From Microbulbifer aggregans (lineage in GTDB: Bacteria; Pseudomonadota; Gammaproteobacteria; Pseudomonadales; Cellvibrionaceae), in NCBI RefSeq assembly GCF_020524005.1, contig NZ_JAIVKK010000001.1, positions 496,001 through 560,000 of the forward strand: 64,000 nucleotides of DNA, in the 5' to 3' direction. Position 1 is the first letter of the stretch; the number at the start of each line of letters is the position of its first letter. Under the pieces are notes generated by a model, which made no database searches, was not told the DNA's origin, and worked only from the letters and a program-made list of their open reading frames with translations. The translations under genes were made by a program, and so were the position numbers. This document shows positions 9,080-20,788 of the stretch, piece after piece.

Positions 9080-11818
9080 TCAAACTTTTGGCTTGCCAAG
9101 AATCAGCAATACTTCCATCGCAACCAGCTGCAGCAGCGCGATGGAAAAGAGTGTTACCCACTGCGCCGCGCTCACCGGTGAAACGCCCAAAACTTCCTGC
9201 ATCAGCGGCGAATACAGACACAGGATGTGAATTCCCTGGGCGGCCAGCGTACCCACCAGTAAAACAGGATTAGAAAAGAACGGCTGACGGAATATCGAGC
9301 GTTTTTCCGAGCGGCTATTGAACACCTGCACGTTTTCGAACAATACCATCAGTAACAAAACACTGTTGCGTGCGCTTTCCACCGACCAGCCCTGTTCCAA
9401 CAACCAGTAAAACGAAGCAAAAGCCAGCCCGCCCATCACAAGCCCGGAAACGAGTACCCGCCGTAACATCAGTGGATCAAACAGCGACTCTTTGGGTGGA
9501 CGCGGTGGCCTGCGCATCTCGTCGCCCTCCCCCGGCTCCAGCGCCAGGCCGATACTCTGCACGCTATTGGTCACCAGGTTGAGCCACAGTAATTGCACCG
9601 CTGTAAGTGGCAGTGGCAAGCCAAAACTGGTGGTCAATACAAACAGCACGACTTCCGCCGCACCGGTAGAGATGAGGAAGAAAATGACCTTGCGAATATT
9701 CTGGTAGGCAATGCGCCCTTCTTTGACACCAGCGACTATGGAAGCAAAGTTGTCATCGGTGAGCAGCATATCCGCCGATTCCTTGGCGACTTCCGTGCCC
9801 TGCTCGCCCATGGCCACACCCACATGGGCACGGCTCAGTGCTGGTGCATCGTTGACGCCGTCACCGGTTACCGCGACAAATTCCCCCTGACGTTGCAGCG
9901 ACTGCACAATGGTGAGTTTCTGCTCCGGCGACACACGGGCATATACGCGAGTATTCACGGTCATGGCATCCAGAGCCGGTGGCCCGCTTGCCTCTGCCTG
10001 TGCCAGTTCGGCTCCGGTCACCACTGTTTCATCAGTGTCGGCCAAGCCCAGTTCTCGCGCGATACTGAGAGCCGTACGCGGATGGTCGCCGGTAAGCATA
10101 CACACGTGGATCCCCGCCGCGCGGCATTCAGCCACGGCTTCCGCCGCTTCGGGTCGCAGCGGATCGATCATGCCAACCAGCCCGACCAGGCAGAGCCCGC
10201 CCAGGTGGTCCGCCGTAAATGCATTGACGTTGTCAAACTGCCCATCGGCGAAAGCCAGCACCCGGGCGCCTTTCTCGGCCAGGCGACCCATAGTTGCCAG
10301 TGCCCGCTCACGATCAAGTGGCACATCGCCAGTGTCAGTTGCCATGCGGTCGCACATTGGCAGCAGCTTTTCCAGTGCACCCTTGACACATACCAGGCGC
10401 ACACCGGCATCAGAGCCATGCAAGGTCGCGGCGAAACCCAGTGCTGGCTCATAGTGGATTTGTCCATTCAGTGGCCACTGGTCGAGAATGTGGGAGCGTA
10501 CGTGTCCGGTCTTGTGTGCCATTACCAATAGCGCCTGGTCCACCGTATCCCCACTGCTGTGCCACTGGCCATTTTCCAGAGGGTGCAGCTCAGCTTCATT
10601 GCACAGTGCCGCAACGCGCGCGAGGCGGGACACCAGTGGGTGGGCGGCTGTGGGGGAGCTCTGTGTTGTTGGTAATATGCCGCCATCCACGGTAACACCA
10701 CTGCCGTCAAAAAAAGCGATATCCCGTACCGTCAGGCGGTTTTCCGTGAGCGTACCGGTCTTGTCCGTAGCAATCACGGTACAGGAACCGAGACTCTCCA
10801 CGGCCACCAGCTTGCGGATAATGACGTTGCGCTTGACCATTCGGCGGGTGCCTATGGACAACACCAGCGTCAATGCCATGGGCAACCCCTCCGGGATCGC
10901 GGATACGGCAAGCGCGACCGCCGTCATAAAGATCACCAGTGGCGGCGTATCCCGGGCAAGTTCAACCGCGGCCAGCACTGCCACCGCGATTAACAATGCG
11001 ATGGTGAGCTTTTTACTGAACCGCTCGATACGCTGAAACAGCGGCGGTTTGACGGCCTGCGCGGCTTCCATGGTCAGGCTAAGTTTGCCCATTTCCGTTT
11101 GCTGACCGGTTGCGGTCACCAGTGCCCGTGCACGCCCCACCGCAACCAGGCTACCGGCGAAACACATGTTGGTCCTTTCAGCGACCGGGGTGCCCACGGC
11201 GTATATCGCATCACTGTTCTTGTACACCGGCAGGGATTCGCCGGTAAGGACGGATTCGTCGATCTCCAGTCCCGTCGCTTCCTGTAATCGCAGATCCGCG
11301 GGCACGCGGTCACCGGAGCTCAATAGCACCAGGTCTCCCGGCACCAGGTCTTCTGCAGCAATTTCACACGTCTCGCCATCACGGATCACCCGCGCACGAT
11401 TCACCATCAGCTGCCGTAACGCCTGCGCGCTGCGGTGGGCATGGTTTTCCTGTAACGCGCCGATCAATGCATTGATAAGCAGAATCAGACCGATAAAAGA
11501 CGCGTCGGCGAGTTTTCCCACACTCAGCGAAACCACCATCGCCGCCAGCAGCACGTAGATCAACGGACTGATGAACTGGCGCAGGAACAAACGCGGAAAT
11601 CCCGGCAGTCGTGGCAGCGGCAGTGCGTTGGTGCCATATATGGTGAGACGTCGTTCTGCTTCCGCTTTTGACAATCCGGCGCTGCTACTGCTGAGGCTTT
11701 GCGCCACTTGGTGCGCAGGCAGGCTGTACCACTGGCGCTGGGAGTCGCGGCTCTTTGCGTCAATTTCAGTCATGGCGGTTTTTGTGGCATCGAGTTGCAT
11801 GGTCATTGGAAGCAGCAA
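9080..11818 (-). CDS. P2-type (IIA-like) cation-transporting ATPase
   Basis: The 912-residue protein has the full P-type layout. An N-terminal cation-ATPase segment is followed by the actuator motif TGES, then AIPEGLP in membrane helix 4, the phosphorylation site DKTGTLTEN (Asp about 352), MLTGDHPRTA, and TGDGVNDAPAL, then four C-terminal helices. Helix 6 reads LLWLNLVTNSVQS. SERCA-type pumps have Asp where N751 stands here, so ion choice may differ from Ca2+. Possible substrates are Ca2+, Na+, K+ or Mg2+. Several in-frame starts lie near the N-terminus (11818, 11773). It is convergent with the ppsA-kup group and divergent from the CoA-ligase operon. In M. tuberculosis a related pump gene (ctpF) sits beside a Usp gene in the DosR regulon, a suggestive parallel. 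Confidence 0.93.
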   Translation of the reverse strand: MLLPMTMQLDATKTAMTEIDAKSRDSQRQWYSLPAHQVAQSLSSSSAGLSKAEAERRLTIYGTNALPLPRLPGFPRLFLRQFISPLIYVLLAAMVVSLSVGKLADASFIGLILLINALIGALQENHAHRSAQALRQLMVNRARVIRDGETCEIAAEDLVPGDLVLLSSGDRVPADLRLQEATGLEIDESVLTGESLPVYKNSDAIYAVGTPVAERTNMCFAGSLVAVGRARALVTATGQQTEMGKLSLTMEAAQAVKPPLFQRIERFSKKLTIALLIAVAVLAAVELARDTPPLVIFMTAVALAVSAIPEGLPMALTLVLSIGTRRMVKRNVIIRKLVAVESLGSCTVIATDKTGTLTENRLTVRDIAFFDGSGVTVDGGILPTTQSSPTAAHPLVSRLARVAALCNEAELHPLENGQWHSSGDTVDQALLVMAHKTGHVRSHILDQWPLNGQIHYEPALGFAATLHGSDAGVRLVCVKGALEKLLPMCDRMATDTGDVPLDRERALATMGRLAEKGARVLAFADGQFDNVNAFTADHLGGLCLVGLVGMIDPLRPEAAEAVAECRAAGIHVCMLTGDHPRTALSIARELGLADTDETVVTGAELAQAEASGPPALDAMTVNTRVYARVSPEQKLTIVQSLQRQGEFVAVTGDGVNDAPALSRAHVGVAMGEQGTEVAKESADMLLTDDNFASIVAGVKEGRIAYQNIRKVIFFLISTGAAEVVLFVLTTSFGLPLPLTAVQLLWLNLVTNSVQSIGLALEPGEGDEMRRPPRPPKESLFDPLMLRRVLVSGLVMGGLAFASFYWLLEQGWSVESARNSVLLLMVLFENVQVFNSRSEKRSIFRQPFFSNPVLLVGTLAAQGIHILCLYSPLMQEVLGVSPVSAAQWVTLFSIALLQLVAMEVLLILGKPKV

Positions 11819-11840
11819 TATGGGCGTTTATTTTTTTAGT

Positions 11841-11860
11841 CAGTAGCTAACAGTAGCTGA
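11841..11860. repeat. Short tandem motif between the P-type ATPase and CoA-ligase genes
   Basis: Two copies of CAGTAGCT sit 10 bp apart (11841-11848 and 11851-11858) in the 90-bp divergent gap. The one-turn spacing would suit a factor binding one face of DNA. A third GTAGCT lies near 11899. Function is only a guess. Confidence 0.3.
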
Positions 11861-11908
11861 AAATTATTATGTCACCGACTTTGTGAAGCTTTTGCCGGTA
11901 GCTGCCGA

Positions 11909-13707
<1,799 letters not shown>

Positions 13708-13711
<4 letters not shown>

Positions 13712-14736
13712 ACGACAAGCCCTCCCAGGTAAGTCGCGAGCAGGGACTGCAATGGTTACTGGATATGCTGCGTATTCGTCGTATGGAAGAAAAGTGCGCG
13801 GAACTGTACGGCGAGGAAAAAATCCGTGGCTTCCTGCACCTGTATATCGGCGAGGAAGCGGTAGCGGCCGGTGTGATACCGGAACTTGAAGCCGAGGACG
13901 CAGTGGTGGCCACCTACCGCGAACACGGCCATGCATTGATGCGCGGTATTTCCATGAACGCCATCCTGGCAGAAATGTATGGCAAGCAGGAAGGCTGTTC
14001 CGGCGGGCGCGGCGGCTCCATGCATCTGTTCGATGCCAATACCCGCTTCTGCGGTGGCAACGCCATCGTCTCCGGCGGCCTGCCCCTTGCCATCGGTCTG
14101 GCGCTCGCGGACAAAATGCAGAAACAGCCTCGGGTCACGGTGTGCTTTTTCGGTGAAGGTGCCGTGGCCGAAGGCGAATTCCACGAATCCCTTAACCTCG
14201 CTGCACTCTGGCAGTTACCGGTGTTGTTCGTGTGTGAAAACAATCTGTATGCGATGGGGACTGCGCTCGCGCGCTCGGAGTCGGTCACGGATATTCACCG
14301 CAAGGCCGAGAGTTACGGTATCCACTCCACTGCGGTAGACGGCATGGACGTGATGTCGGTGAATACCGCCGCGCGCCTCGCGCTGAAAAAAATCCGCACA
14401 GAACAGGTGCCCGCGTTTCTGGAAATGCGCACTTACCGCTTTCGTGCCCACTCCATGTTCGACCCGGAGCTCTACCGCGAAAAAACGGAGGTCGAGCAGT
14501 GGAAACAGCTTTGCCCCATCACCACACTTCGTGCGCGTCTGAAGGCCCAGCAGGTAATTACCGACGAAGATATAGCCGCAATCGAGCAGACCGCAGCTGC
14601 GGAAATACAGGCAGCCGTCGCCTTTGCAGAGGCCGGGCACTGGGAACCGGTGGAAGACCTGATGAAGTATGTCTACACCGAATCGGAAAATTCCGTCATT
14701 CCGGCGCAGGCCGGAATCCAGACGCCACCACCCTGA
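13708..14736 (+). CDS. pdhA: Pyruvate/2-oxoacid dehydrogenase E1 component, alpha subunit
   Basis: This is the thiamine-diphosphate half of an alpha2-beta2 E1 that decarboxylates pyruvate or a related 2-oxoacid (acetoin dehydrogenases share the fold). Seen are the YIGEEAV and GRGGSMH segments, [12 protein letters not shown], and a ThDP-binding [20 protein letters not shown]...NNLYAMGT. The phosphorylation-loop region [13 protein letters not shown] is also present. The start is GTG at 13708, inside the previous stop. The last residues ([14 protein letters not shown]) are not family sequence: they are encoded by an inserted palindromic repeat at 14698-14717. The native protein probably ended near YVYTESEN. 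E1-beta follows 21 bp later. Confidence 0.9.
14698..14717. repeat. Palindromic dispersed repeat inside the 3' end of E1-alpha
   Basis: ATTCCGGC and GCCGGAAT form perfect 8-bp arms around a 4-nt loop, flanked by CGTC and CCA. This is the widespread 'GTCATTCC...GGAATCC' type of bacterial repeat. When translated it gives the recognisable VIPAQAGIQ peptide, which here supplies the E1-alpha C-terminus. Confidence 0.75.
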
Positions 14737-14757
14737 GCATCAACAGCGGATTTTTTC

Positions 14758-15738
14758 ATGAACATGACCTACCGCGAAGCGATGCGCGCCGCAATGCGCG
14801 AAGCCCTGCAGCAGGACGAGCGGGTCTTCCTGATGGGCGAGGACGTGGGCCGTTACGGCGGCTGTTACGCAGTCAGCAAGGGGCTGCTGGACGAGTTCGG
14901 CGAAGAGCGCATCCGCGATACCCCGCTGTCTGAATCGGCGTTTGTGGGCGCCGGGATTGGTGCGGCACTGGGCGGCATGCGACCGATTGTCGAGGTTATG
15001 ACAGTCAATTTCAGCCTGCTGTGCCTGGACCAGATCGTAAATACCGCAGCCACCCTGCGGCATATGTCTGGCGGCCAGTTCAGTGTGCCGGTGGTGCTGC
15101 GCATGACTACCGGGGCCGGCCGGCAGCTGGCCGCGCAGCATTCCCACAGTCTCGAATGCTGGTATGCGCATGTGCCGGGGCTGCGAGTAATCGCGCCTGC
15201 CACCCTGGAAGACATGCGCGGCATGTTGCGGGTAGCGCTGGAAGATCCCGACCCGGTCATCATTTTCGAGCACAACGCCCTGTACAACCGCGAAGGCGAA
15301 CTGCCTGATGACGTATCTGTCACCGAAATCCGCCGTGCGGCAGTGCGACGTACCGGCAATCACATCAGCCTGATCTGTTACGGTGGCAACCTGGTCAAAG
15401 CGCTTGAAGCCGCAGACGAACTCGCCAAATCAGGAATTGAAGCGGAAGTGATCGACCTGCGCTCGCTGCGTCCTCTGGACGACGCAACCATACTCACCTC
15501 GGTGCGCAAGACCCGCCGTGCAATCATGATTGACGAAGGCTGGCACAGCGGCAGCCTCGCGGCAGAAATCGGTATGCGCATCAGCGAGCAGGCCTTCTAC
15601 GATCTCGATGCACCACTGGCCCGGGTGTGCACGGCGGAAGTTCCCATCCCCTACCCCAGCCACCTGGAACAGGCGGCACTGCCACAGGTAGCCACCATTG
15701 TCAGCAAGGCGCGCGAGGTGCTGGGGCAACATGTCTGA
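14758..15738 (+). CDS. pdhB: Pyruvate/2-oxoacid dehydrogenase E1 component, beta subunit
   Basis: This subunit partners the alpha subunit to complete the E1 active site and dock E2. The 326 residues match the usual ~325. Motifs include [50 protein letters not shown], and the C-terminal transketolase half [11 protein letters not shown]. ATGs occur at 14758 and 14764. It is the third gene of the plus-strand operon and overlaps the E2 gene by 8 bp. No E3 (dihydrolipoamide dehydrogenase) gene is in the cluster, so E3 must come from elsewhere. Confidence 0.94.
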   Translation: MNMTYREAMRAAMREALQQDERVFLMGEDVGRYGGCYAVSKGLLDEFGEERIRDTPLSESAFVGAGIGAALGGMRPIVEVMTVNFSLLCLDQIVNTAATLRHMSGGQFSVPVVLRMTTGAGRQLAAQHSHSLECWYAHVPGLRVIAPATLEDMRGMLRVALEDPDPVIIFEHNALYNREGELPDDVSVTEIRRAAVRRTGNHISLICYGGNLVKALEAADELAKSGIEAEVIDLRSLRPLDDATILTSVRKTRRAIMIDEGWHSGSLAAEIGMRISEQAFYDLDAPLARVCTAEVPIPYPSHLEQAALPQVATIVSKAREVLGQHV

Positions 15739-16915
15739 ATTCCGCCTGCCCTCACTCGGCGCCGACATGGACGACGCCACCCTGCGAGAGTGGTTTGTAA
15801 AACCGGGCGATACGGTAAAAAACGGCGATATCGTTGCCGCCGTGGAGACCAACAAGGGCATTATTGATATCGAGATTTTCGAGGGTGGCACCATCGAGCA
15901 GATTATGGTGCAACCGGATGAGAAAGTACCGGTGGGCGCAGTGCTGGCACTCTATCGCACAGAGCACGAGAGTGAAGTCAAACGGCTAACCCCAGAACCC
16001 GCAACGCATCCATTCAACAAAGAACGCGCAAGCCAACCGGAACGCACGCCCGAACCGGAATCAACCTCTGCTGAAGCACCCTTACGCAAGCGCATTTCCC
16101 CGGCCGCACGCAAGCGGGCCCGCGAACTTGGTATCGACCCGGATACCCTGAGCGGTACCGGGCCCGATGGCGCGGTAACCCTGGACGACGTCCTCGCCGG
16201 CGCCGGCCCTGCGGCACCGGTCACCAAACCTGCCACCCAGCCGGAACTATCCAGGGCCGGTATGCGCCAGGTCATCGCCGCCGCCATGGCCCGCTCAAAG
16301 CGGGAAATTCCCCACTACTACCTTTCCACCACCATTGATATGACTCCGGCCCTGGACTGGCTGGAAGCGCGCAATACGCAGCGTCCATTACCCGAACGTA
16401 TGGTTTACGCCGCCCTGCTGCTCAAAGCCGTGGCAATGGCCGTGAAAAAAATCCCGGAAATGAATGGCTATTTTGCGGATGGCCAAGTGCAGCTCGATAC
16501 GGACGTACATATCGGTGTCGCCATTTCACTGCGCACCGGCGGACTTGTGGTTCCAGCCTTGCATAATGTGACTAAAAAAAGCCTGGATCAGTTGATGCCG
16601 GATTTTTTCGATCTGGTAGATCGCGCCCGCAGTGGCCATCTGCGCGCTTCGGAATTACAGGACGGCACCATCACCGTTACCAGCCTCGGAGAACAGGGCG
16701 TGGAAACCGTTTTCCCCATCATCTATCCACCGCAGATCGCCATCGTGGGTTTTGGTTCCCTGGTGGATCGCGTTATACCGGTAGCAGGTAAACCCGCGGT
16801 GCGGCGGGTCATCAATGCCAGCCTTGCCGCCGACCATCGCGTCAGTGATGGCCACCGTGGCGGTCTCTTCCTGGCAGAGATCAATCGCCTGCTACAGGAG
16901 CCGGAATCTCTATGA
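15731..16915 (+). CDS. Dihydrolipoamide acyltransferase (E2) with one lipoyl domain
   Basis: E2 carries the acyl group on lipoamide and passes it to CoA. I chose the ATG at 15731 ([15 protein letters not shown]), which gives 394 residues. Residues 1-78 form one lipoyl domain with the lipoyl-lysine K42 in [10 protein letters not shown] charged linker runs to about 125. A peripheral-subunit-binding domain follows ([15 protein letters not shown], about 128-160). The catalytic domain ends with the active-site [11 protein letters not shown] (His and Asp of the DHRxxDG motif present). It overlaps E1-beta by 8 bp and the ACP gene by 4 bp, so E1, E2 and ACP are probably made together. The substrate could be pyruvate, acetoin or a branched oxoacid. 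Confidence 0.93.
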   Translation: MSEFRLPSLGADMDDATLREWFVKPGDTVKNGDIVAAVETNKGIIDIEIFEGGTIEQIMVQPDEKVPVGAVLALYRTEHESEVKRLTPEPATHPFNKERASQPERTPEPESTSAEAPLRKRISPAARKRARELGIDPDTLSGTGPDGAVTLDDVLAGAGPAAPVTKPATQPELSRAGMRQVIAAAMARSKREIPHYYLSTTIDMTPALDWLEARNTQRPLPERMVYAALLLKAVAMAVKKIPEMNGYFADGQVQLDTDVHIGVAISLRTGGLVVPALHNVTKKSLDQLMPDFFDLVDRARSGHLRASELQDGTITVTSLGEQGVETVFPIIYPPQIAIVGFGSLVDRVIPVAGKPAVRRVINASLAADHRVSDGHRGGLFLAEINRLLQEPESL

Positions 16916-17187
16916 CCCCCAATATGAGTGCCGACGAAATCAAAGCCCTGGTGCTGGAGAAGCTGCTACAGGTGGCGCCGGATATCGAGCCTGCACAATT
17001 GGATACCGCAACGCCAATTCGCGACCAGTACGATTTCGACTCCATGGATTTCCTGCACTTCGCCATCGCGCTGGGGCAGCAATGCCAGTTGGAAATACCC
17101 GAACACGACTATAGGGAATTACAAAGCGTCGACGGCGCCGTGGATTATTTAGTGAAACATTCGAACGGCAATGCCGCAGCAAAGTAA
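16912..17187 (+). CDS. Acyl carrier protein
   Basis: This 91-residue acidic four-helix carrier has the phosphopantetheine site FDSMDFLHF, with Ser44 as the attachment serine. It overlaps the E2 gene by 4 bp (ATGA). An ACP directly coupled to a 2-oxoacid dehydrogenase E2 is not the textbook arrangement. It is not next to any fatty-acid or polyketide synthesis gene. One inference is that an acyl group from E2 or from the CoA ligase is loaded onto this carrier; another is that the ACP links the complex to lipoate supply (octanoyl-ACP is the lipoate precursor). It needs a phosphopantetheinyl transferase from elsewhere. Confidence 0.9.
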   Translation: MTPNMSADEIKALVLEKLLQVAPDIEPAQLDTATPIRDQYDFDSMDFLHFAIALGQQCQLEIPEHDYRELQSVDGAVDYLVKHSNGNAAAK

Positions 17188-17218
17188 CTGGCCCTCGCTC
17201 TTGCGAATACCTGGATAG

Positions 17219-18430
17219 GTGTCCCGAAACCAGCCCGAATCACTGCCCATGATGTTTCAAACACCCGCAAAGATCCGCCGTTCACCCACGCAAATAGCGC
17301 GCCCGCTTTTCGTGGCCAGCCTTATCCGTCTCGCCCTTGCGCTCCTGCTTTTTACAGTTATTGCGGATGCGGCCGCGGAAAGGCCCCAGACTTCCTCCCC
17401 ACAGGTACTCCTTGTCTATGTGCGTGACGGCTGCCCCCACTGCGCCGATGCGAAAAAATATTTGCGCAAGCTGGCACGACACAAACCAAATCTGCGTATC
17501 GTATATCGAGCCGTCGACAAAGACCCGAGGGCAGCGGAGGAGCTCGAGCGTTACTCACGCCAGGCCGGTCAATCCCCTGCGGGTGTACCCACCTTCGTCG
17601 TAAATGGCCAGGTGCACGTGGGCTTTATCAGCCCGCAAGTGACGGGACCACACCTCGAAAGACTGCTGGACGGAGGCACCGCACCGCCGGGAAAGACTGA
17701 AGAGGCCGGGTTCGGCGACCTGCGTGTCGACCGGCTCGGCCTCCCCCTCTTTACCATCGCGCTGGGGTTGCTCGACGGTTTCAACCCCTGTGCCATGTGG
17801 GTGTTGTTGTTCCTGCTGTCGCTTCTGGTAAGGCTGCAAGACCGTCGCCGGATGGCGTTGATCGCCGGGACCTTTGTGCTGGTGAGCGGTGTGGTGTATT
17901 ACGCGTTTATGGCTGCCTGGCTCAACCTGTTTCTGGTGCTGGGATTTTCAAACTGGCTGCGGTGGGCACTGGCGGCGATCGCCATTGGCATCGGCCTGGT
18001 GAACCTGCGGGACTTCTTCAACAGCCGTCACGGCTATACCCTGGCGATACCGGAGTCCGCCAAGCCCGGGCTCTACGCGCGGGTGCGCAATGTGCTGCGT
18101 AGCAACAAACTCCTCACTTCCCTGCTGGGCGTGGCAACACTGGCGGTGCTGGTAAATTTTATTGAGTTGCTGTGTACCGCAGGGCTGCCCGCGATTTACA
18201 CCGCCGTACTGTCCCAGCAAGCGTTGAGTGCCCCGGTCTACTACGGCTATCTCGGCCTCTACATCCTTGCCTACATTGCCGACGACGCACTGATGGTTAC
18301 CATTGCGGTAATGGCCCTCGGCAGCCGCAAATTATCAGAAGGCACCGGGCGCTGGCTCAAGTTGATCAGCGGGCTGGTGATGTTGTTGCTTGGCATGGTC
18401 ATGCTGTTGTTTCCCGGGTTGCTCATATAA
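17219..18430 (+). CDS. Glutaredoxin-like domain fused to a CcdA/DsbD-type membrane domain
   Basis: The 403-residue protein begins with a signal-anchor (about 27-50), so the next domain faces the periplasm. That domain is glutaredoxin/thioredoxin-like, with CPHC at residues 72-75 and the cis-proline loop GVPTFVVNG. A membrane domain of about six segments follows (about 178-403). Two of these carry cysteines in FNPCAMW and FIELLCTAGLP, the pattern of CcdA/DsbD electron conduits. It probably moves reducing power from cytoplasmic thioredoxin to a periplasmic target. The start is GTG at 17219; ATGs at 17249 and 17252 are alternatives. It follows the ACP gene by 31 bp and is convergent with atpG. 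Confidence 0.85.
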   Translation: MSRNQPESLPMMFQTPAKIRRSPTQIARPLFVASLIRLALALLLFTVIADAAAERPQTSSPQVLLVYVRDGCPHCADAKKYLRKLARHKPNLRIVYRAVDKDPRAAEELERYSRQAGQSPAGVPTFVVNGQVHVGFISPQVTGPHLERLLDGGTAPPGKTEEAGFGDLRVDRLGLPLFTIALGLLDGFNPCAMWVLLFLLSLLVRLQDRRRMALIAGTFVLVSGVVYYAFMAAWLNLFLVLGFSNWLRWALAAIAIGIGLVNLRDFFNSRHGYTLAIPESAKPGLYARVRNVLRSNKLLTSLLGVATLAVLVNFIELLCTAGLPAIYTAVLSQQALSAPVYYGYLGLYILAYIADDALMVTIAVMALGSRKLSEGTGRWLKLISGLVMLLLGMVMLLFPGLLI

Positions 18431-18449
18431 CCGGGTACTCCGAAATAAA

Positions 18450-19304
18450 TTAACTATCGCTGAACGCTGAAGAGGTGCCACTTTCCGCATTGAGCAATAT
18501 CACCTCGATTTCCTCTATGATTTCTTCCTGCCGCACCTGGTTTTCCCGGGTTTTCAGATCCCTCAGGCGCTTGTCCAGGTGGCGCACTGCGCCTTCGAGG
18601 TGCTGCATCCGGCGGCGATTTTCCGCCATCAGGGAGACATAGAGAATTTCGTGGAGGGCGGCAAACAGGTACTGATCCGCCAGTTCCTGCATCAGTTTCG
18701 CCGGAGTGACATTCAGTTGAGGCGGATAGGCAAACGCAGCTGGCTGGTCGCGCAGTTCGGCAAATGGTGGTAACAGTGGACGTGCAATAACCTCATCTTC
18801 CGGGCCGCCGTGATAAATCACGATCAGCGGCGTATCGCCCTGCAACAGTTTGGCCAGTCCATTGGCGAGCCGGATCATGGTGCCGTCCACCTCATCCAGT
18901 ACTGTGGCGCCCTCAAAAGTCGCCTTCAATTGCGGGTGTGATTCCAGATGTCCGCTCAGCTTGCGGCCGCAGGCCACCACGCCGGCATTTTCACCGCCGG
19001 CTGCGGCCAGTTGCTGCTGTAACGTCAGTAGAAGCGGCTCATTGAAATCACCACAAAATCCGCGTTCGGATCCGAGCACCAGATAGAGCGGACTTTCCGG
19101 CTGTGGCTCCGGCAGCAGTTCACCATGAAACCCGAGTAAATCCTGGGCCGCGCGGTACAGGCCCGCCACCACGCCTTGCTGGATCTCCAGTACTTTACGC
19201 AGGCGGCGGACCTCAATAAACGCCAGTGACTGCATGGCGCCGATGATCTGGCGTGCCTCCGATAGCTGGCTCTGGTGATGCAGGAGTTCATGCCGCCGGC
19301 TCAT
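18450..19304 (-). CDS. atpG: N-ATPase gamma subunit
   Basis: This is the central rotor stalk of the rotary ATPase. The 284 residues show the expected N- and C-terminal coiled coils ([40 protein letters not shown]) around a Rossmann-like middle with [16 protein letters not shown], the family hallmark. The N-terminus lacks the usual I..RI.S...T..IT stretch, as is common for this divergent ATPase class. It is the last gene of the operon and overlaps atpA by 4 bp. Confidence 0.9.
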   Translation of the reverse strand: MSRRHELLHHQSQLSEARQIIGAMQSLAFIEVRRLRKVLEIQQGVVAGLYRAAQDLLGFHGELLPEPQPESPLYLVLGSERGFCGDFNEPLLLTLQQQLAAAGGENAGVVACGRKLSGHLESHPQLKATFEGATVLDEVDGTMIRLANGLAKLLQGDTPLIVIYHGGPEDEVIARPLLPPFAELRDQPAAFAYPPQLNVTPAKLMQELADQYLFAALHEILYVSLMAENRRRMQHLEGAVRHLDKRLRDLKTRENQVRQEEIIEEIEVILLNAESGTSSAFSDS

Positions 19305-20788
19305 GGGGTTTCGCGCGCTTTATCAGTGGCAAGTTCACCGGCCCAGTCCTGTGCCAACGCCGCCCATCGTTCCCGAGCATCGTCCAGGGTCAGGCCAGAG
19401 GCCGCTACCTGTTTTTCCAGTTGCGACAGTAAGTCCGGCAACGCGCGAGGTTCGCGGTCATCCAGAAGGCCATCGTTGAAGGCCACCATCCACGCCAGTT
19501 GAAATTCGATGGGCAGCGGTGACAGGCGATCCTGCTTGAAGATTTCCCGCAGCACGCGGCCGCGGCGAATCACCTTTTCCATCCCGGCCTCCAGCTTGGC
19601 GCCAAAGCGGGTAAACATTTCCAGTTCCAGAAACTGCAGATAATCCAGCTTCATGCGCCCCGCTTCCTGCTTTACCGCTGGGTGCTGGGCGCGGCCGCCA
19701 ATACGTGACACCGATTTACCGATGTCGATCGCGGGGCGGAAACCACCGCTGAACAGGTCCCGGTCCAGGTACACCTGGCCATCGGTAATGGAAATCAGAT
19801 TGGTGGGGATGTAAGCCGCAATTTCACCCAGTTTGGTTTCCACAATGGGCAGTGCAGTCATGCTGCCGCCACCATTGGCGGCATTCAGGCAGGTGGCACG
19901 CTCCAGCAAGCGGGCGTGTACGGAAAAGATATCACCGGGGTAGGCTTCCCGGCCCGGTGGACGTCGCAACAGCAGTGAAAGTTCGCGGTAGGTTTTGGCG
20001 TGGGTAGACAGATCGTCGTAGACCACCAGCGTATTCCAACCCTGGTGCATCCAGTGCTCCGCGACGGTACAGCCGGCAAATGGCGCAAGGTGCAGTAACC
20101 CAGGCAAGGCACTGGCCTCCGCGACTATCACCGTGGTGTATTCCAGTGCGCCGGCATTGCGCAACAGCTCGATGGTACCGATAACCGTGGAGCGCTTCTG
20201 CCCGACCAGCACGTAAACGCAGCGAATATTCTTGCCCTTTTGATTGGTGACCGCATCCAGTGCCAGGGCACTGCGCCCCAAGCCCTCGTCACCGATCAGC
20301 AATTGCCGTTGGCCGCAGCCAATCGGGATCATGGTGTCCAACACCTTGCTCCCGGTGTACAGCGGCCGCTGCACAAAATCCCGTTCGGCGATGGCCGGTG
20401 CGCGGCTCTCCAGCGATCGCCAGCCGGCACATTCCGGCATCGCGCCGCCATCCAGTGGACCGCCGAGCGGATCGAGAATACGCCCGAGCACTTCATCACC
20501 CACCGGAATTCCCAATGGCTGGGTCCGGCGCCACGCTCGGGTACCCGCGGTCAAACTATCTGTTGCCTGTAACAGCACTCCACCTACGAGCGTTGCATTA
20601 AGATCGAATACCTGGGCGCGGCTGCCATCACTGAATTCAAGCACGTCGTCGATAGCCACCGTCGGCAACCCTGCCACCCAGACAATGCCATCGCCAATGG
20701 ATACCACCCAGCCCTGCTCGGCTATGCGTAGTTTTGGGTGGTATTTGTCGAGCCAGTCGTTCCGTTGCTGAATCGAGTCGCCATTCAT
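19301..20788 (-). CDS. atpA: N-ATPase alpha subunit with altered P-loop
   Basis: This is the non-catalytic hexamer subunit. Family text is clear: [51 protein letters not shown], and the arginine finger in [10 protein letters not shown]. The nucleotide-binding loop reads GDEGLGRS (residues 166-173) instead of the usual GDRQTGKT: the Walker A lysine is arginine (R172) and the threonine is serine. The noncatalytic site may therefore bind nucleotide poorly. The 495-residue length is close to normal (~510). It overlaps both neighbours by 4 bp. Confidence 0.95.
   Translation of the reverse strand: MNGDSIQQRNDWLDKYHPKLRIAEQGWVVSIGDGIVWVAGLPTVAIDDVLEFSDGSRAQVFDLNATLVGGVLLQATDSLTAGTRAWRRTQPLGIPVGDEVLGRILDPLGGPLDGGAMPECAGWRSLESRAPAIAERDFVQRPLYTGSKVLDTMIPIGCGQRQLLIGDEGLGRSALALDAVTNQKGKNIRCVYVLVGQKRSTVIGTIELLRNAGALEYTTVIVAEASALPGLLHLAPFAGCTVAEHWMHQGWNTLVVYDDLSTHAKTYRELSLLLRRPPGREAYPGDIFSVHARLLERATCLNAANGGGSMTALPIVETKLGEIAAYIPTNLISITDGQVYLDRDLFSGGFRPAIDIGKSVSRIGGRAQHPAVKQEAGRMKLDYLQFLELEMFTRFGAKLEAGMEKVIRRGRVLREIFKQDRLSPLPIEFQLAWMVAFNDGLLDDREPRALPDLLSQLEKQVAASGLTLDDARERWAALAQDWAGELATDKARETP

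Noticed and set aside
9593-10531. 312-codon plus-strand frame opposite the P-type ATPase
   Set aside because: Antisense shadow of a gene with all P-type motifs; composition is rich in His, Arg and Cys, as expected of a shadow.
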